Translations under genes and position numbers: made by a program
NCBI RefSeq assembly: GCF_009906955.1
Contig: NZ_CP047656.1
Location: forward strand, 2,063,501-2,127,500
DNA from: Paraglaciecola mesophila
GTDB taxonomy: Bacteria > Pseudomonadota > Gammaproteobacteria > Enterobacterales > Alteromonadaceae
Reading direction: 5' to 3'
DNA length: 64,000 nt
Part shown: positions 56,325-64,000 of the stretch, piece by piece
Position numbering within the stretch: position 1 is the stretch's first letter
How the letters are laid out: each line of letters opens with the position of its first letter
The notes under the pieces: generated by a model
Databases searched by the model: none
The model's input: only the letters and a program-made list of their open reading frames with translations
What the model was told of the DNA's origin: nothing

Positions 56325-57766
56325 TATGCTTGCCCTTTGCCCAACGCCGTAGAGACGCGTTTAACGGTAAAATATTCCTCCAGTGATAGATGTGAGCAAT
56401 CAACTCCCACCCCTGATTGCTTCACACCACAGTGAGGCAAATTAATAGCGTATTTCACGCCATTGATATGCACTTCCCCGAAACGCAAGCGTTTAGCGAC
56501 ACGTTGGGCACGTTCGTTATCTGAGGTGAAAATAAACGACGACAAGCCTGCTTCTGTATCATTTGCGTCTTGTAAAACTTGCGCTTCTTCGTCAAAGCTC
56601 AACACACTGACAACCGGGCCGAAGACCTCTTGACGATAAATATCAGCATCACGTGGTACATCTTTGAGCACAGTTGGCGCATAAAAGGCCCCCTGGCTTA
56701 AATGCGCTGGCCGCCCTTTGCCCGTCAACAACACAGCACCTTTAGCAACAGCGTCATCAACAAGTGCATCGATTCTGTTCCAAGCCTGTTGGTCAATAAC
56801 AGGCCCCATATCAATGGGCTCATCACGAGAAAAACCGACTTTGACAGCTAAGGCTCGTGTCACAACTTTTTGATAAAACGTCTCTGCAACTGAGCTATGC
56901 ACAAAGACGCGATTAGGTGCGACGCAAATTTGCCCTGCATTTTCGAATTTAAGGCCACAAACAATATCTGCAGCCAAATCTAGATCCGCATCAGCAAAAA
57001 CCAGCACTGGTGCATTACCACCAAGCTCCATCGAGTAACGCTTTATTGATGTGGCGCCATGCTCCATTACATGCTTACCGGTTTCAGTCGATCCAATCAG
57101 TGTTAACAAAGCGGGAATTTTCGACGATGAAATGGCATCCCCAATTTCTTGATCTGGCCCACATACGATATTGACCACACCGGCAGGAAGGCCGATTTGC
57201 TGACAAATTTCACCTACCGCAAGCGCTGAAAGCGGGGTTTTCAAGGAGGGTTTAACCACAATCGGACAACCTGATGCCAATGCGGGTCCTAGCTTATACG
57301 CCAAATTTAGCAATGGAAAATTCCAAGCGAGAAAAGCAGCAACGACCCCAACTGATTCACGTACTAATACATGAGAATGGGTACCTTCTTTATCTTCAAG
57401 GGTTTCTACATCGTGCTTTTGAATCTCACCAGCAAAAAAGTCTAAGCTGTCTAAAAGCATTTCGAAATCGCCTTGGGTACTCGCCCAGCTTTTCCCCATT
57501 TCAAGATGAATACATTCTCTCAAGTGGGTTTCATTCTCTTTTAGCGCGACTTTTAACTTCATCATCCAATCAACGCGTTCGCTAATCAGCGTATTTGACC
57601 AACTATCATAAGCTGCGTCAGCTGCCTGCAAGGCCGTTATGGCTAGCGCGCCATTAGCAACACTCATCTGGGCAACAGCTTCATCATTCGCTGGGTTGAT
57701 AACCGAAGCCGAAGAATGACCACTATGTAAGGCGCCATTGATGTACATTTTTTTTGAAATAGTCAT
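56324..57766 (-). CDS. Aldehyde dehydrogenase, putative 3,6-anhydro-D-galactose dehydrogenase (DauA-like)
   Basis: 480 residues. Catalytic Glu247 (MELGGNAP) and Cys281 (NAGQICVAPNR), the NAD(P) fold motif IGSTETGKH and FLAWNFPLLNLAYKLGPAL. It is close in pattern to succinate-semialdehyde/lactaldehyde-type dehydrogenases. It heads the operon dehydrogenase, cycloisomerase, kinase, aldolase, sugar porter, and a strong palindromic operator lies 49-69 bp upstream. The proposed reaction is oxidation of 3,6-anhydro-D-galactose to its acid. Confidence 0.85.
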   Translation of the reverse strand: MTISKKMYINGALHSGHSSASVINPANDEAVAQMSVANGALAITALQAADAAYDSWSNTLISERVDWMMKLKVALKENETHLRECIHLEMGKSWASTQGDFEMLLDSLDFFAGEIQKHDVETLEDKEGTHSHVLVRESVGVVAAFLAWNFPLLNLAYKLGPALASGCPIVVKPSLKTPLSALAVGEICQQIGLPAGVVNIVCGPDQEIGDAISSSKIPALLTLIGSTETGKHVMEHGATSIKRYSMELGGNAPVLVFADADLDLAADIVCGLKFENAGQICVAPNRVFVHSSVAETFYQKVVTRALAVKVGFSRDEPIDMGPVIDQQAWNRIDALVDDAVAKGAVLLTGKGRPAHLSQGAFYAPTVLKDVPRDADIYRQEVFGPVVSVLSFDEEAQVLQDANDTEAGLSSFIFTSDNERAQRVAKRLRFGEVHINGVKYAINLPHCGVKQSGVGVDCSHLSLEEYFTVKRVSTALGKGQA

Positions 57767-57814
57767 GTCCGTCCTTTAATGCGAGAAACTAAATGGATAA
57801 GGAATTTGCACACA

Positions 57815-57835
57815 TTTAAACATATGATGTTTAAA
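57815..57835. promoter_or_regulatory. GntR-type operator upstream of the sugar-acid operon
   Basis: Perfect palindrome with 9-bp arms TTTAAACAT and ATGTTTAAA around centre ATG. It lies 49 bp before the dehydrogenase ATG, placing it within a probable promoter. The rest of 57767-58065 contains no gene; a hairpin at 58017-58037 (9-bp stem, no T-run) may end the sulfatase transcript. Confidence 0.8.
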
Positions 57836-58065
57836 TTAACAATATGTAATAGTGAATAAATTGTTAACTAAAAAGTGCGGTAGGCAGTGAACACGCCAGC
57901 TGCAAAGCGACGTTGATAAGTAAGGCTAACCATTCTTGGCGTCAAACAAACCGGGAGTGAGGGCGTTAGGCGTAACTAAAACAATGGGTAAAACTCAAGA
58001 AAGAGGGTTGGCTTGTGAAGTGTGCTTTGCACACCTCACTCACCAAACAGAACACCACTGAGTGC

Positions 58066-59481
58066 TTACTCAGGTTTGCTCGGAACACGATATTTATCCA
58101 TGCGGTTCAAATCGTATTCTTCAAACTCTCTTTTTAGTAACCATAGTGGCCGTTCTAGGGTCATCTCCCAGGCAAAAAAGTCTTTGAACATTTGTTTAAC
58201 CCGTTTTGGCTCTTGCGAAGCAAGGTTATGTTGCTCACCGATGTCATTTGCAAGGTTGTATAGTTCGGCAGGTCGGTCAGGAAAACGAAGGAGTTTCCAA
58301 TCCCCTTGACGAATAGCGCCACGCGTTTCTTTTTTCCAGTACATGCTTGCATGTGGTAATGCATCACTTCGGCCAGTAATGTAGGGGACTAAATTTACAC
58401 CGTCTAAAGTGGACATTGGTTTTTCACCGCCACCTGCGATAAAAAATGTCGGGAGTAAGTCCAGTGTGCTCACCGGTTTATCATATACTTTACCTGAAGG
58501 TAATTTAGCCGGCCATTTCATTAAGAAGGGGACACGGATACCGCCTTCCAAGAAGTTAGACTTACTACCAGCTAACGGGTAATTAGATGACGCATTTTTG
58601 TCTGTAGGGCCGCCATTATCGTTACTAAAAACCACTAATGTATTGTCTTCTAAACCTAGTTCTTTAAGTTTATCTAAAACAGCACCACTTGCTCTATCAA
58701 GGGCTAAGGTCATTGCTGCTACTTCTTTGCGCTTACCGGTTAGCGTTGGAAATTGCGCTAAATCCTGCTCTGTCGCTTCCATTGGAGTATGCACCGCATT
58801 GAAAGACAAGAAGATAAAAAATGGCTTATCCGGTGCTTTTTCAATGAATTTGTTCGCTTTGTCAGCCAGTACGTCAGTTAAATAACCTTGGTGCTCTTTA
58901 AAGTTTCCAATACCTTCCTCAAGCTTTTTATCAGTGAAAATCTCTGATTTTCGCTGGGGTGCATTCACTTCGTAAGCCCAGTAACTACGATCCCCACCAC
59001 GAAAACCATAAAACTCATCGAAGCCACGATGCATGGGGTGTAACTCATCTGTTCCGCCTAAATGCCATTTACCGAAAAACGCCGTGCGATATCCCAGAGA
59101 TTTCATGTAATCTCCCATCGTCACTTGGTCAAGTGGGATCCCCATTTGAGCCCCTTTAATGGCAGAATTTTCACTCATATAACCCGGAACATTAATTTCT
59201 TCATATCCGAATTTTTGTTGATAACGCCCAGTCATTATACCTGCCCTTGAAGGGCCACAGGTTGAATCAGAAACATAACCTTGAGTAAAGCGAACACCTT
59301 CGCTGGCGAGCTTGTCCAAATTAGGGGTTTTCATGGTCTGACTACCTTGAAAACCAAAATCCGCATAACCTGCATCATCGGAAAATAAAAAAACAATGTT
59401 CGGTTGCTTTGCATAACTAGCCGTACAGCAAGCCAAACTGAGCGTGAGGGTTGTTACCACGCGACGAAGAACTGATTTCAT
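58066..59481 (-). CDS. Sulfatase, S1 family (carrageenan-type candidate)
   Basis: 471 residues from ATG 59481 (GAGG eight bases upstream); an upstream in-frame ATG lacks a ribosome site. A signal peptide ends near SYA-KQ. The formylglycine motif CGPSR starts at Cys75; calcium ligands are in [37 protein letters not shown] and [16 protein letters not shown] follow the S1 pattern with the short C-terminal subdomain of S1_19-like polysaccharide sulfatases. It is 53 bp after the second GntR gene and probably in its operon. Bond specificity cannot be read. Confidence 0.9.
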   Translation of the reverse strand: MKSVLRRVVTTLTLSLACCTASYAKQPNIVFLFSDDAGYADFGFQGSQTMKTPNLDKLASEGVRFTQGYVSDSTCGPSRAGIMTGRYQQKFGYEEINVPGYMSENSAIKGAQMGIPLDQVTMGDYMKSLGYRTAFFGKWHLGGTDELHPMHRGFDEFYGFRGGDRSYWAYEVNAPQRKSEIFTDKKLEEGIGNFKEHQGYLTDVLADKANKFIEKAPDKPFFIFLSFNAVHTPMEATEQDLAQFPTLTGKRKEVAAMTLALDRASGAVLDKLKELGLEDNTLVVFSNDNGGPTDKNASSNYPLAGSKSNFLEGGIRVPFLMKWPAKLPSGKVYDKPVSTLDLLPTFFIAGGGEKPMSTLDGVNLVPYITGRSDALPHASMYWKKETRGAIRQGDWKLLRFPDRPAELYNLANDIGEQHNLASQEPKRVKQMFKDFFAWEMTLERPLWLLKREFEEYDLNRMDKYRVPSKPE

Positions 59482-59534
59482 GATTTTAACCTCAAGAAGG
59501 AAAGTGAATAAAAGGCGCACATCGCGCCTGATAA

Positions 59535-60296
59535 TCAGGCGACTTTATTGTCAACCTTATGTTGTAATCGTTCACTGGCATCACGTAGTAAACGATCAGT
59601 CAATTGCTCTGCTAACGCACCATCCCGATTTGAAATGGCTTGACATACTTCATAGTGAAACGGAAGGGACGTACCATTTTCAATCGGATCTTTATTAGTT
59701 AGGCGAATACTCACTAACAAAGCCGAGTAAATCACCCCTTCAATATCTTGCAGAAATTCATTGTGAGCAGCGATCAATATCGCTCGGTGAAACATCGCAT
59801 CTGCTTTAATAAACTTAGTAACAGACAATTCATTCGCGTGCTGGTACTCGTACTTAACCATGTCCTGATAGGCCGCTTCAATATTGGCAATATCCTGTGC
59901 GCTAGCTCGTTCTGCCGCCCATCGCGCCGCTTTTGGTTCGAATGCTAAACGAATTTCCATTAGCTGCTTTAAAAATGTCGGTTCAGGTGGCGCAGATAAA
60001 TGCCAAGCTAGCACGTCATCGTCTAACATTAACCAGCGATTTCGTGAATTAACTTTAGTACCAATCCCTCGTCTGACTTCTAATAAGCCTTTACTGACGA
60101 GTATTTTCACGGCGTCACGTATTACCACTCGGCTGACCTGATATCGCTCTGACAATGCATTTTCGTCGTCAATTAAGGCGCCTGGCTCAAATTTTCCGGC
60201 AACAATACGTCGCCCAAGCTCTCGGGCGACTTGCACAGACATACTGTGAGAAATCGTACCGGCTTGCTTTAAATCATAAAACGTCATTTCATTCAT
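59535..60296 (-). CDS. GntR/FCD-family transcriptional regulator (copy 2)
   Basis: 253 residues, paralogue of the regulator at 50.8-51.6 kb. The DNA-recognition part ([35 protein letters not shown], in order) is almost identical, so the two should read the same sites. The FCD domain is also alike ([37 protein letters not shown]) but has a short insertion near residue 140 ([14 protein letters not shown]). The strongest operator palindrome in the window lies 6-32 bp upstream of its ATG. It likely represses itself and the sulfatase gene that follows. Confidence 0.92.
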   Translation of the reverse strand: MNEMTFYDLKQAGTISHSMSVQVARELGRRIVAGKFEPGALIDDENALSERYQVSRVVIRDAVKILVSKGLLEVRRGIGTKVNSRNRWLMLDDDVLAWHLSAPPEPTFLKQLMEIRLAFEPKAARWAAERASAQDIANIEAAYQDMVKYEYQHANELSVTKFIKADAMFHRAILIAAHNEFLQDIEGVIYSALLVSIRLTNKDPIENGTSLPFHYEVCQAISNRDGALAEQLTDRLLRDASERLQHKVDNKVA

Positions 60297-60301
60297 TCAT
60301 C

Positions 60302-60328
60302 AAATATAAACATATGATGTTTATATTT
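60302..60328. promoter_or_regulatory. GntR-type operator, strongest copy
   Basis: Perfect palindrome with 12-bp arms (AAATATAAACAT and ATGTTTATATTT) around centre ATG. It overlaps the leader of the second GntR gene. Confidence 0.8.
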
Positions 60329-60688
60329 CAAGGTGGATTTACAATATATTTTGCTTACCCGCAGCGAATAATGATGAATAAAGGTTAACCCTTATTGCGC
60401 AATAACGAAGGAAGCGTCGAGCCTGTCACTCAACATAAATAGGCTTACGTCAAAAACGCATGAAATGCTGCAGAGCAGCCTTAACAACCAGGCTACAAAG
60501 GGAGAAATATCAGCCCCTCCGGACAGAGGGGCTAGGTATATATGCGCGCCCAGATTGAGGCTCGGCGTGACTCATCTATGGCACTCCACATGTAAAGATC
60601 AGGCGTTGCATCTATTACTTGTTGAGCTGTTTAGCTGCGTGAGACATTATTAAACTCGCGAAACAGCGACTGGCTTTTCTTGTTTAGC
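60329..60688. other. Intergenic region after the second FG-GAP lipoprotein
   Basis: 360 bp without a gene. It carries a hairpin AGCCCCTC (60512-60519) / GAGGGGCT (60526-60533) with a 6-nt loop but no T-run, possibly a transcript end for the minus-strand lipoprotein gene. The promoter of the second GntR unit should overlap its left end. Confidence 0.4.
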
Positions 60689-62599
60689 TTAATGCTTACC
60701 TTTATTCGCAAAGGAATAAATACTATCCGGCGTTAAGTCTGCCGCCTTATCTGTCTCGCCGTTACTCCACCTCACATCCACGCTTTCAATATGTGTGCAC
60801 TGGCCAATGCCAAAATGAACTGTGCTAGGCAAGGATTGTGTATAAGGCGCGCCACTGTTGCCGACTCTCTGGACTTGGTTGTGTCCGCAAGCGCTGATCG
60901 TTATCATGGCGTCTCTAACTGAAGCGCGGGTATCAGGTGAAGGTGTTAGCGCAATCTTGATATAGTGATTATTCTTATCTCTCCCACCGTTTTGGTATAC
61001 GTGCCATTTACCCCGTTCGTTTGCGTAAACCAAGTCCATATTGCCGTCAACGTCGTAGTCAATCACATCAGCTCCCGCTCCCAGCGCTCCTAACTCAGGG
61101 GATACAACCCCGTGATGCAAGTCGGCCAAAAATGTTCCGTCACCTTGATTTAGTAATACATGTTGCGTGTTCGAAGTGGCCATATTACCCCGCTTAACCA
61201 CAAATAAATCGCTAAAACCATTGTTGTCAAAGTCGCCTACTGCCACACCTGTGTTGTGCTCGCGTGCAAGTAAGTTCGCTTGTTGCGTGACATCAACAAA
61301 CTTGCCTTGCTGATTTTCTAACAACAGATCAATAGGCCCGTTAGACAAATCTGTCGTTTTGTATGCGCTCACATTTTTAATCACCCCTGTTGTAGGAGGA
61401 TTAGTTGTGCCCGCAATACGCCACGTATCATTGCCTATGTAACCGATATAAATGCCTTTCTTCGTCGGTTTATCAGGCCAGCCTAGGGCTAAACTACTGA
61501 CCAAACGTATATTTTGCCCACCGTGAAATTCCCCAGGAAATTGATATTGATAACCGCTTTCACCGATAAAGACATCTTGATCTGGGTATGCAGTTTGCAA
61601 ATTTTCTATTTCTAACACTTCTCCAATAACGAGATCTTGCAGCTGAAATCCACCGCGCTTAGTATAAAAAGCAAGCGTTGAGGTTTGCGGATCGTAGAAG
61701 GTATCACCTGCATTTAGTTCTTTGCCTCGAGTAAGGTATAAATCAAAGTCACCATCATTATCAAAATCAAGTTGGGCGATGCCGGTGACATCGGTTATGT
61801 CCTGCCCCAGTACTTGTTGGGTAACATCCTCAAAACCAAATTTGCCATCACCTTGCAATGCTTTGACCGCACCATTGCCGTATAGCAGAATGTCGCTAAA
61901 CTGGTCTTGATTGAAATCGGTAATAAGTATTTTTTGCCCGTCACGATGCGTGCGAGGTAAATTTCCAACTTGCGTCATTTTACCATCACCGTCGTTACGA
62001 TATAGGTAGTTCTCGCCTTCCGGTCCAGCATACATTGAAGGAAACCCTAACAGGGCTAAATCTAAATCACCGTCATTGTCGGCATCAAAAAACTTGCTTG
62101 TTCGCCCACGCATATTCCTAAGCGGCGGGGTAAATGCATCGCCTTGTGTAATTTTGCGATCTTGAGTGAAATGAAAAAGCTTAGCATTGCGGGCGTTTGC
62201 CCCTGAACCACCGCCGCGCGAAATCAACGCGTACATCACACCATCTTTATCAAAATCACCAACACCGATACCATGCATATCGCCTACTATTAGGTCGTAG
62301 CCTTTGACGAATGTACCTTTATTGTTCCAGTACAATTTAATGCTGTAGCCATGATCAGTCAGCAGTAAATCATCGTAACCATCTTGATCTAAATCAGCAA
62401 TAACAGGGTTATCCCACTTACGTCTGTTCATATTTTCAAGAGAGATGGCATTTTTCGCTGGACTAAACCGAGTGGTGGTCAGTTGGGCTTCATCCACCAC
62501 TTGATTGGTTGGGGTTAACGCTGCACTTTGGCAACCCGATGTGAGTATCACAAGTACACTCACAGCGATGATTGAAACACGGTAGAGGGGAGTATTCAT
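60689..62599 (-). CDS. FG-GAP/VCBS repeat lipoprotein with ASPIC/UnbV-like C-terminus (paralogue)
   Basis: 636 residues. The lipobox LTSGC (Cys23) predicts a lipid anchor. FG-GAP loops recur: IADLDQDGYDDLLL, VGDFDKDGVMYALI, FDADNDGDLDLALL, DFNQDQFSDILL, QLDFDNDGDFDLYL, VGDFDNNGFSDLFV and DYDVDGNMDLVYANERG. The tail is SVDVRWSNGE. It matches the protein at 36.5-38.5 kb along its whole length, including GDMHGxGxGDFD and GAGADVID-Y/F-D. It lies upstream of the second GntR/sulfatase unit on the same strand. No member has an assigned function that I know of. Confidence 0.85.
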   Translation of the reverse strand: MNTPLYRVSIIAVSVLVILTSGCQSAALTPTNQVVDEAQLTTTRFSPAKNAISLENMNRRKWDNPVIADLDQDGYDDLLLTDHGYSIKLYWNNKGTFVKGYDLIVGDMHGIGVGDFDKDGVMYALISRGGGSGANARNAKLFHFTQDRKITQGDAFTPPLRNMRGRTSKFFDADNDGDLDLALLGFPSMYAGPEGENYLYRNDGDGKMTQVGNLPRTHRDGQKILITDFNQDQFSDILLYGNGAVKALQGDGKFGFEDVTQQVLGQDITDVTGIAQLDFDNDGDFDLYLTRGKELNAGDTFYDPQTSTLAFYTKRGGFQLQDLVIGEVLEIENLQTAYPDQDVFIGESGYQYQFPGEFHGGQNIRLVSSLALGWPDKPTKKGIYIGYIGNDTWRIAGTTNPPTTGVIKNVSAYKTTDLSNGPIDLLLENQQGKFVDVTQQANLLAREHNTGVAVGDFDNNGFSDLFVVKRGNMATSNTQHVLLNQGDGTFLADLHHGVVSPELGALGAGADVIDYDVDGNMDLVYANERGKWHVYQNGGRDKNNHYIKIALTPSPDTRASVRDAMITISACGHNQVQRVGNSGAPYTQSLPSTVHFGIGQCTHIESVDVRWSNGETDKAADLTPDSIYSFANKGKH

Positions 62600-62822
62600 T
62601 TATTCTAAACCTCATCTTCATTTATTTGAATGGATGAATGCATTAGGTGCTAGCATTGCGTTAATGCATTATTTTGATCGGTAGTGTTGCTAGGTATTGT
62701 TAAGATCTGTTCCACATGGCACATGCGCAGCAAGTAAACGATAAAGCGAGCGGTATCAAGAAAAGCATTGCCAGCCCATCGCTTAGCCTGTAAACGATAG
62801 GCATTACACTGCACAACCGTTA

Positions 62823-64000
62823 TTATTTGGTGCCGTGATCATCAACCTGAAACGTTTTGTCAAAGCGCGGCATTGCTTTTAAGCGCCATCTTGCCCCTTC
62901 GTCTGAACGATGGAACCATTTAGGTTGTTGGTTATTCCAACTCCACGACTCCATTGAAGAAACCATGTCACGTAAAATGGCCGGATGTTTAGCGCTGATA
63001 TCATTTTCTTCAGATATATCTTGTGCAACATTAAACAACTTCCAGTTCTGATTATGATTTTTAACTGCTTTGTACTGATTTCGTCGAGCTGCGGCGTCAC
63101 TGTAACCATCACGATGGCGTAAAACATAAATAAACTCATTTTCATGTGGCGCAACATTAGCCATTAAAGAAGGCCAGATATTTTTACCATCGAGTATTTT
63201 TCCCTCTGGTAAGCTTGCGCCACCAATGGCAGCAAAGGTTGGATACAAATCGAGTGCCAATACTGGGTGCGCGAAGCGGTTACCTGCTTTTATATGTTTA
63301 GGCCAATGCATTAACATTGGAGTGCGAAAGCCCCCTTCTTGAACACTGCCTTTCCCCTCTTTAAGGGGGTAATTATTTGCTCCTTGACCTAACTTACCGC
63401 CGTTATCACTCATGAAAACAATTAACGTGTTTTCATATTGACCGTTTGCCTTTAGCTGACTAACGATCCGTCCTACTCCACGGTCTACCGCGTAAACCAT
63501 AGCTGCATAGGTGCGGCGTTTTTTATCTTTAATATGACGAAACTGGGCTAAATCATCTTCTTTCGCTTGAAGCGGAACATGAGGTGCGTTATACGCCAGA
63601 TATAGGAAAAAAGGCTGTTGTTTTGCTGTTGCTTTATCGACAAAAGTAACGGCTTCACGACTGAGCCCATCTGTAATGTATTCTGTCTCACGCACCTCTT
63701 TGCCATTATGCTCAAGAGGGGTTAAGTACATGTTTATATTGGTCAAACCTTGAGCAACTCGCTTGTTATAAGCCTTTTCAAACTCCTCGGGAAAATAATT
63801 GTGCCCGCCGCCTAAAAAACCATAAAACTCGTCAAAACCATGTTTGTTAGGATGATACTGTGGTGCTTCACCTAAGTGCCATTTGCCCATTGCACCGGTA
63901 AAATAACCCGCATTTTTCATGGTTTGAGCGATAAAAGTTTCATCTGCAGAGACACCCACATTTGAATTATCTTCTGGTAGATTAAATTGCGCGCCGATCT
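62823..64000 (-). CDS. Sulfatase, S1 family (5' end outside the window)
   Basis: At least 392 residues; the frame runs open to the window edge, so the signal peptide and the formylglycine cysteine motif are not visible. Family text: [75 protein letters not shown] (in order) and WKLFNVAQDISEENDIS. It resembles the GalNAc-6-sulfatase-like S1 group often found in carrageenan and agar loci. It is 223 bp upstream of the second FG-GAP gene on the same strand. Confidence 0.88.
   Translation of the reverse strand, partial: IGAQFNLPEDNSNVGVSADETFIAQTMKNAGYFTGAMGKWHLGEAPQYHPNKHGFDEFYGFLGGGHNYFPEEFEKAYNKRVAQGLTNINMYLTPLEHNGKEVRETEYITDGLSREAVTFVDKATAKQQPFFLYLAYNAPHVPLQAKEDDLAQFRHIKDKKRRTYAAMVYAVDRGVGRIVSQLKANGQYENTLIVFMSDNGGKLGQGANNYPLKEGKGSVQEGGFRTPMLMHWPKHIKAGNRFAHPVLALDLYPTFAAIGGASLPEGKILDGKNIWPSLMANVAPHENEFIYVLRHRDGYSDAAARRNQYKAVKNHNQNWKLFNVAQDISEENDISAKHPAILRDMVSSMESWSWNNQQPKWFHRSDEGARWRLKAMPRFDKTFQVDDHGTK

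Noticed and set aside
55161..57766. Ordinary D-galactonate pathway (dgo operon)
   Set aside because: An aldehyde dehydrogenase heads the operon and the enolase-superfamily enzyme has a KxK motif unlike E. coli DgoD; not fully excluded.

Overview
The window looks like the chromosome of a marine, alga-associated gammaproteobacterium of the order Alteromonadales (Paraglaciecola/Glaciecola/Pseudoalteromonas type). Evidence is a moderate-to-low GC content, a minCDE operon, many TonB-dependent receptors, five S1 sulfatases, a folate-independent methionine synthase pair and a catabolic set for a red-algal sugar. The species assignment is inference.

Layout. 1-7.3 kb: the tail of a PagL-like lipid A deacylase, then two divergent TonB-receptor operons, one with an M19 dipeptidase and one with a SnoaL-like protein. 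7.3-9.2 kb: a 263-bp MITE, its 53-bp internally deleted relative and a DUF4760-like protein. 9.2-11.1 kb: minCDE. 11.6-12.8 kb: a gene graveyard with a broken SDR gene, a branched-chain aminotransferase tail and an ABM-domain tail. 13.1-18 kb: a PEBP-YHYH fusion lipoprotein, a small exported protein and a BaeSR-like two-component system. 18-31.1 kb: homogentisate catabolism (hmgA-fahA-maiA), an ActP/YjcH-like symporter, two AtsA-like arylsulfatases, a TonB receptor, and a divergent LysR regulator with a TauE exporter. Together these suggest use of sulfated aromatics. 31.3-36.1 kb: mesD/mesX, an unknown protein and an AI-2E-family permease.

36.5-64 kb is a sulfated-galactan (most likely carrageenan) utilisation locus. 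It holds a GH127 enzyme, two paralogous FG-GAP/ASPIC lipoproteins, two S1 sulfatases, two paralogous GntR/FCD regulators, a sugar porter and an operon for aldehyde dehydrogenase, enolase-superfamily cycloisomerase, DgoK-type kinase and KDPGal-type aldolase. This matches the 3,6-anhydro-D-galactose (DauABCD) route to pyruvate and glyceraldehyde-3-phosphate. A palindrome, AAACAT-ATG-ATGTTT, lies before the GH127, dehydrogenase and second GntR units, with a weaker copy before the first GntR. It is the probable operator of the locus.

A chromosomal integron (about 41.0-50.4 kb) sits between two operons of this locus. It has an integron-type integrase with a strong promoter and a LexA box, a minus-strand array of small cassettes, and five attC sites recognised by their core sequences and palindromes. 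Its first cassette encodes a large PHP plus SMC-like ATPase. The array has been invaded by an intact IS110-family element lying exactly in the inverse core of an attC, by a broken IS110 copy and by a Y1 (HUH) transposase element.
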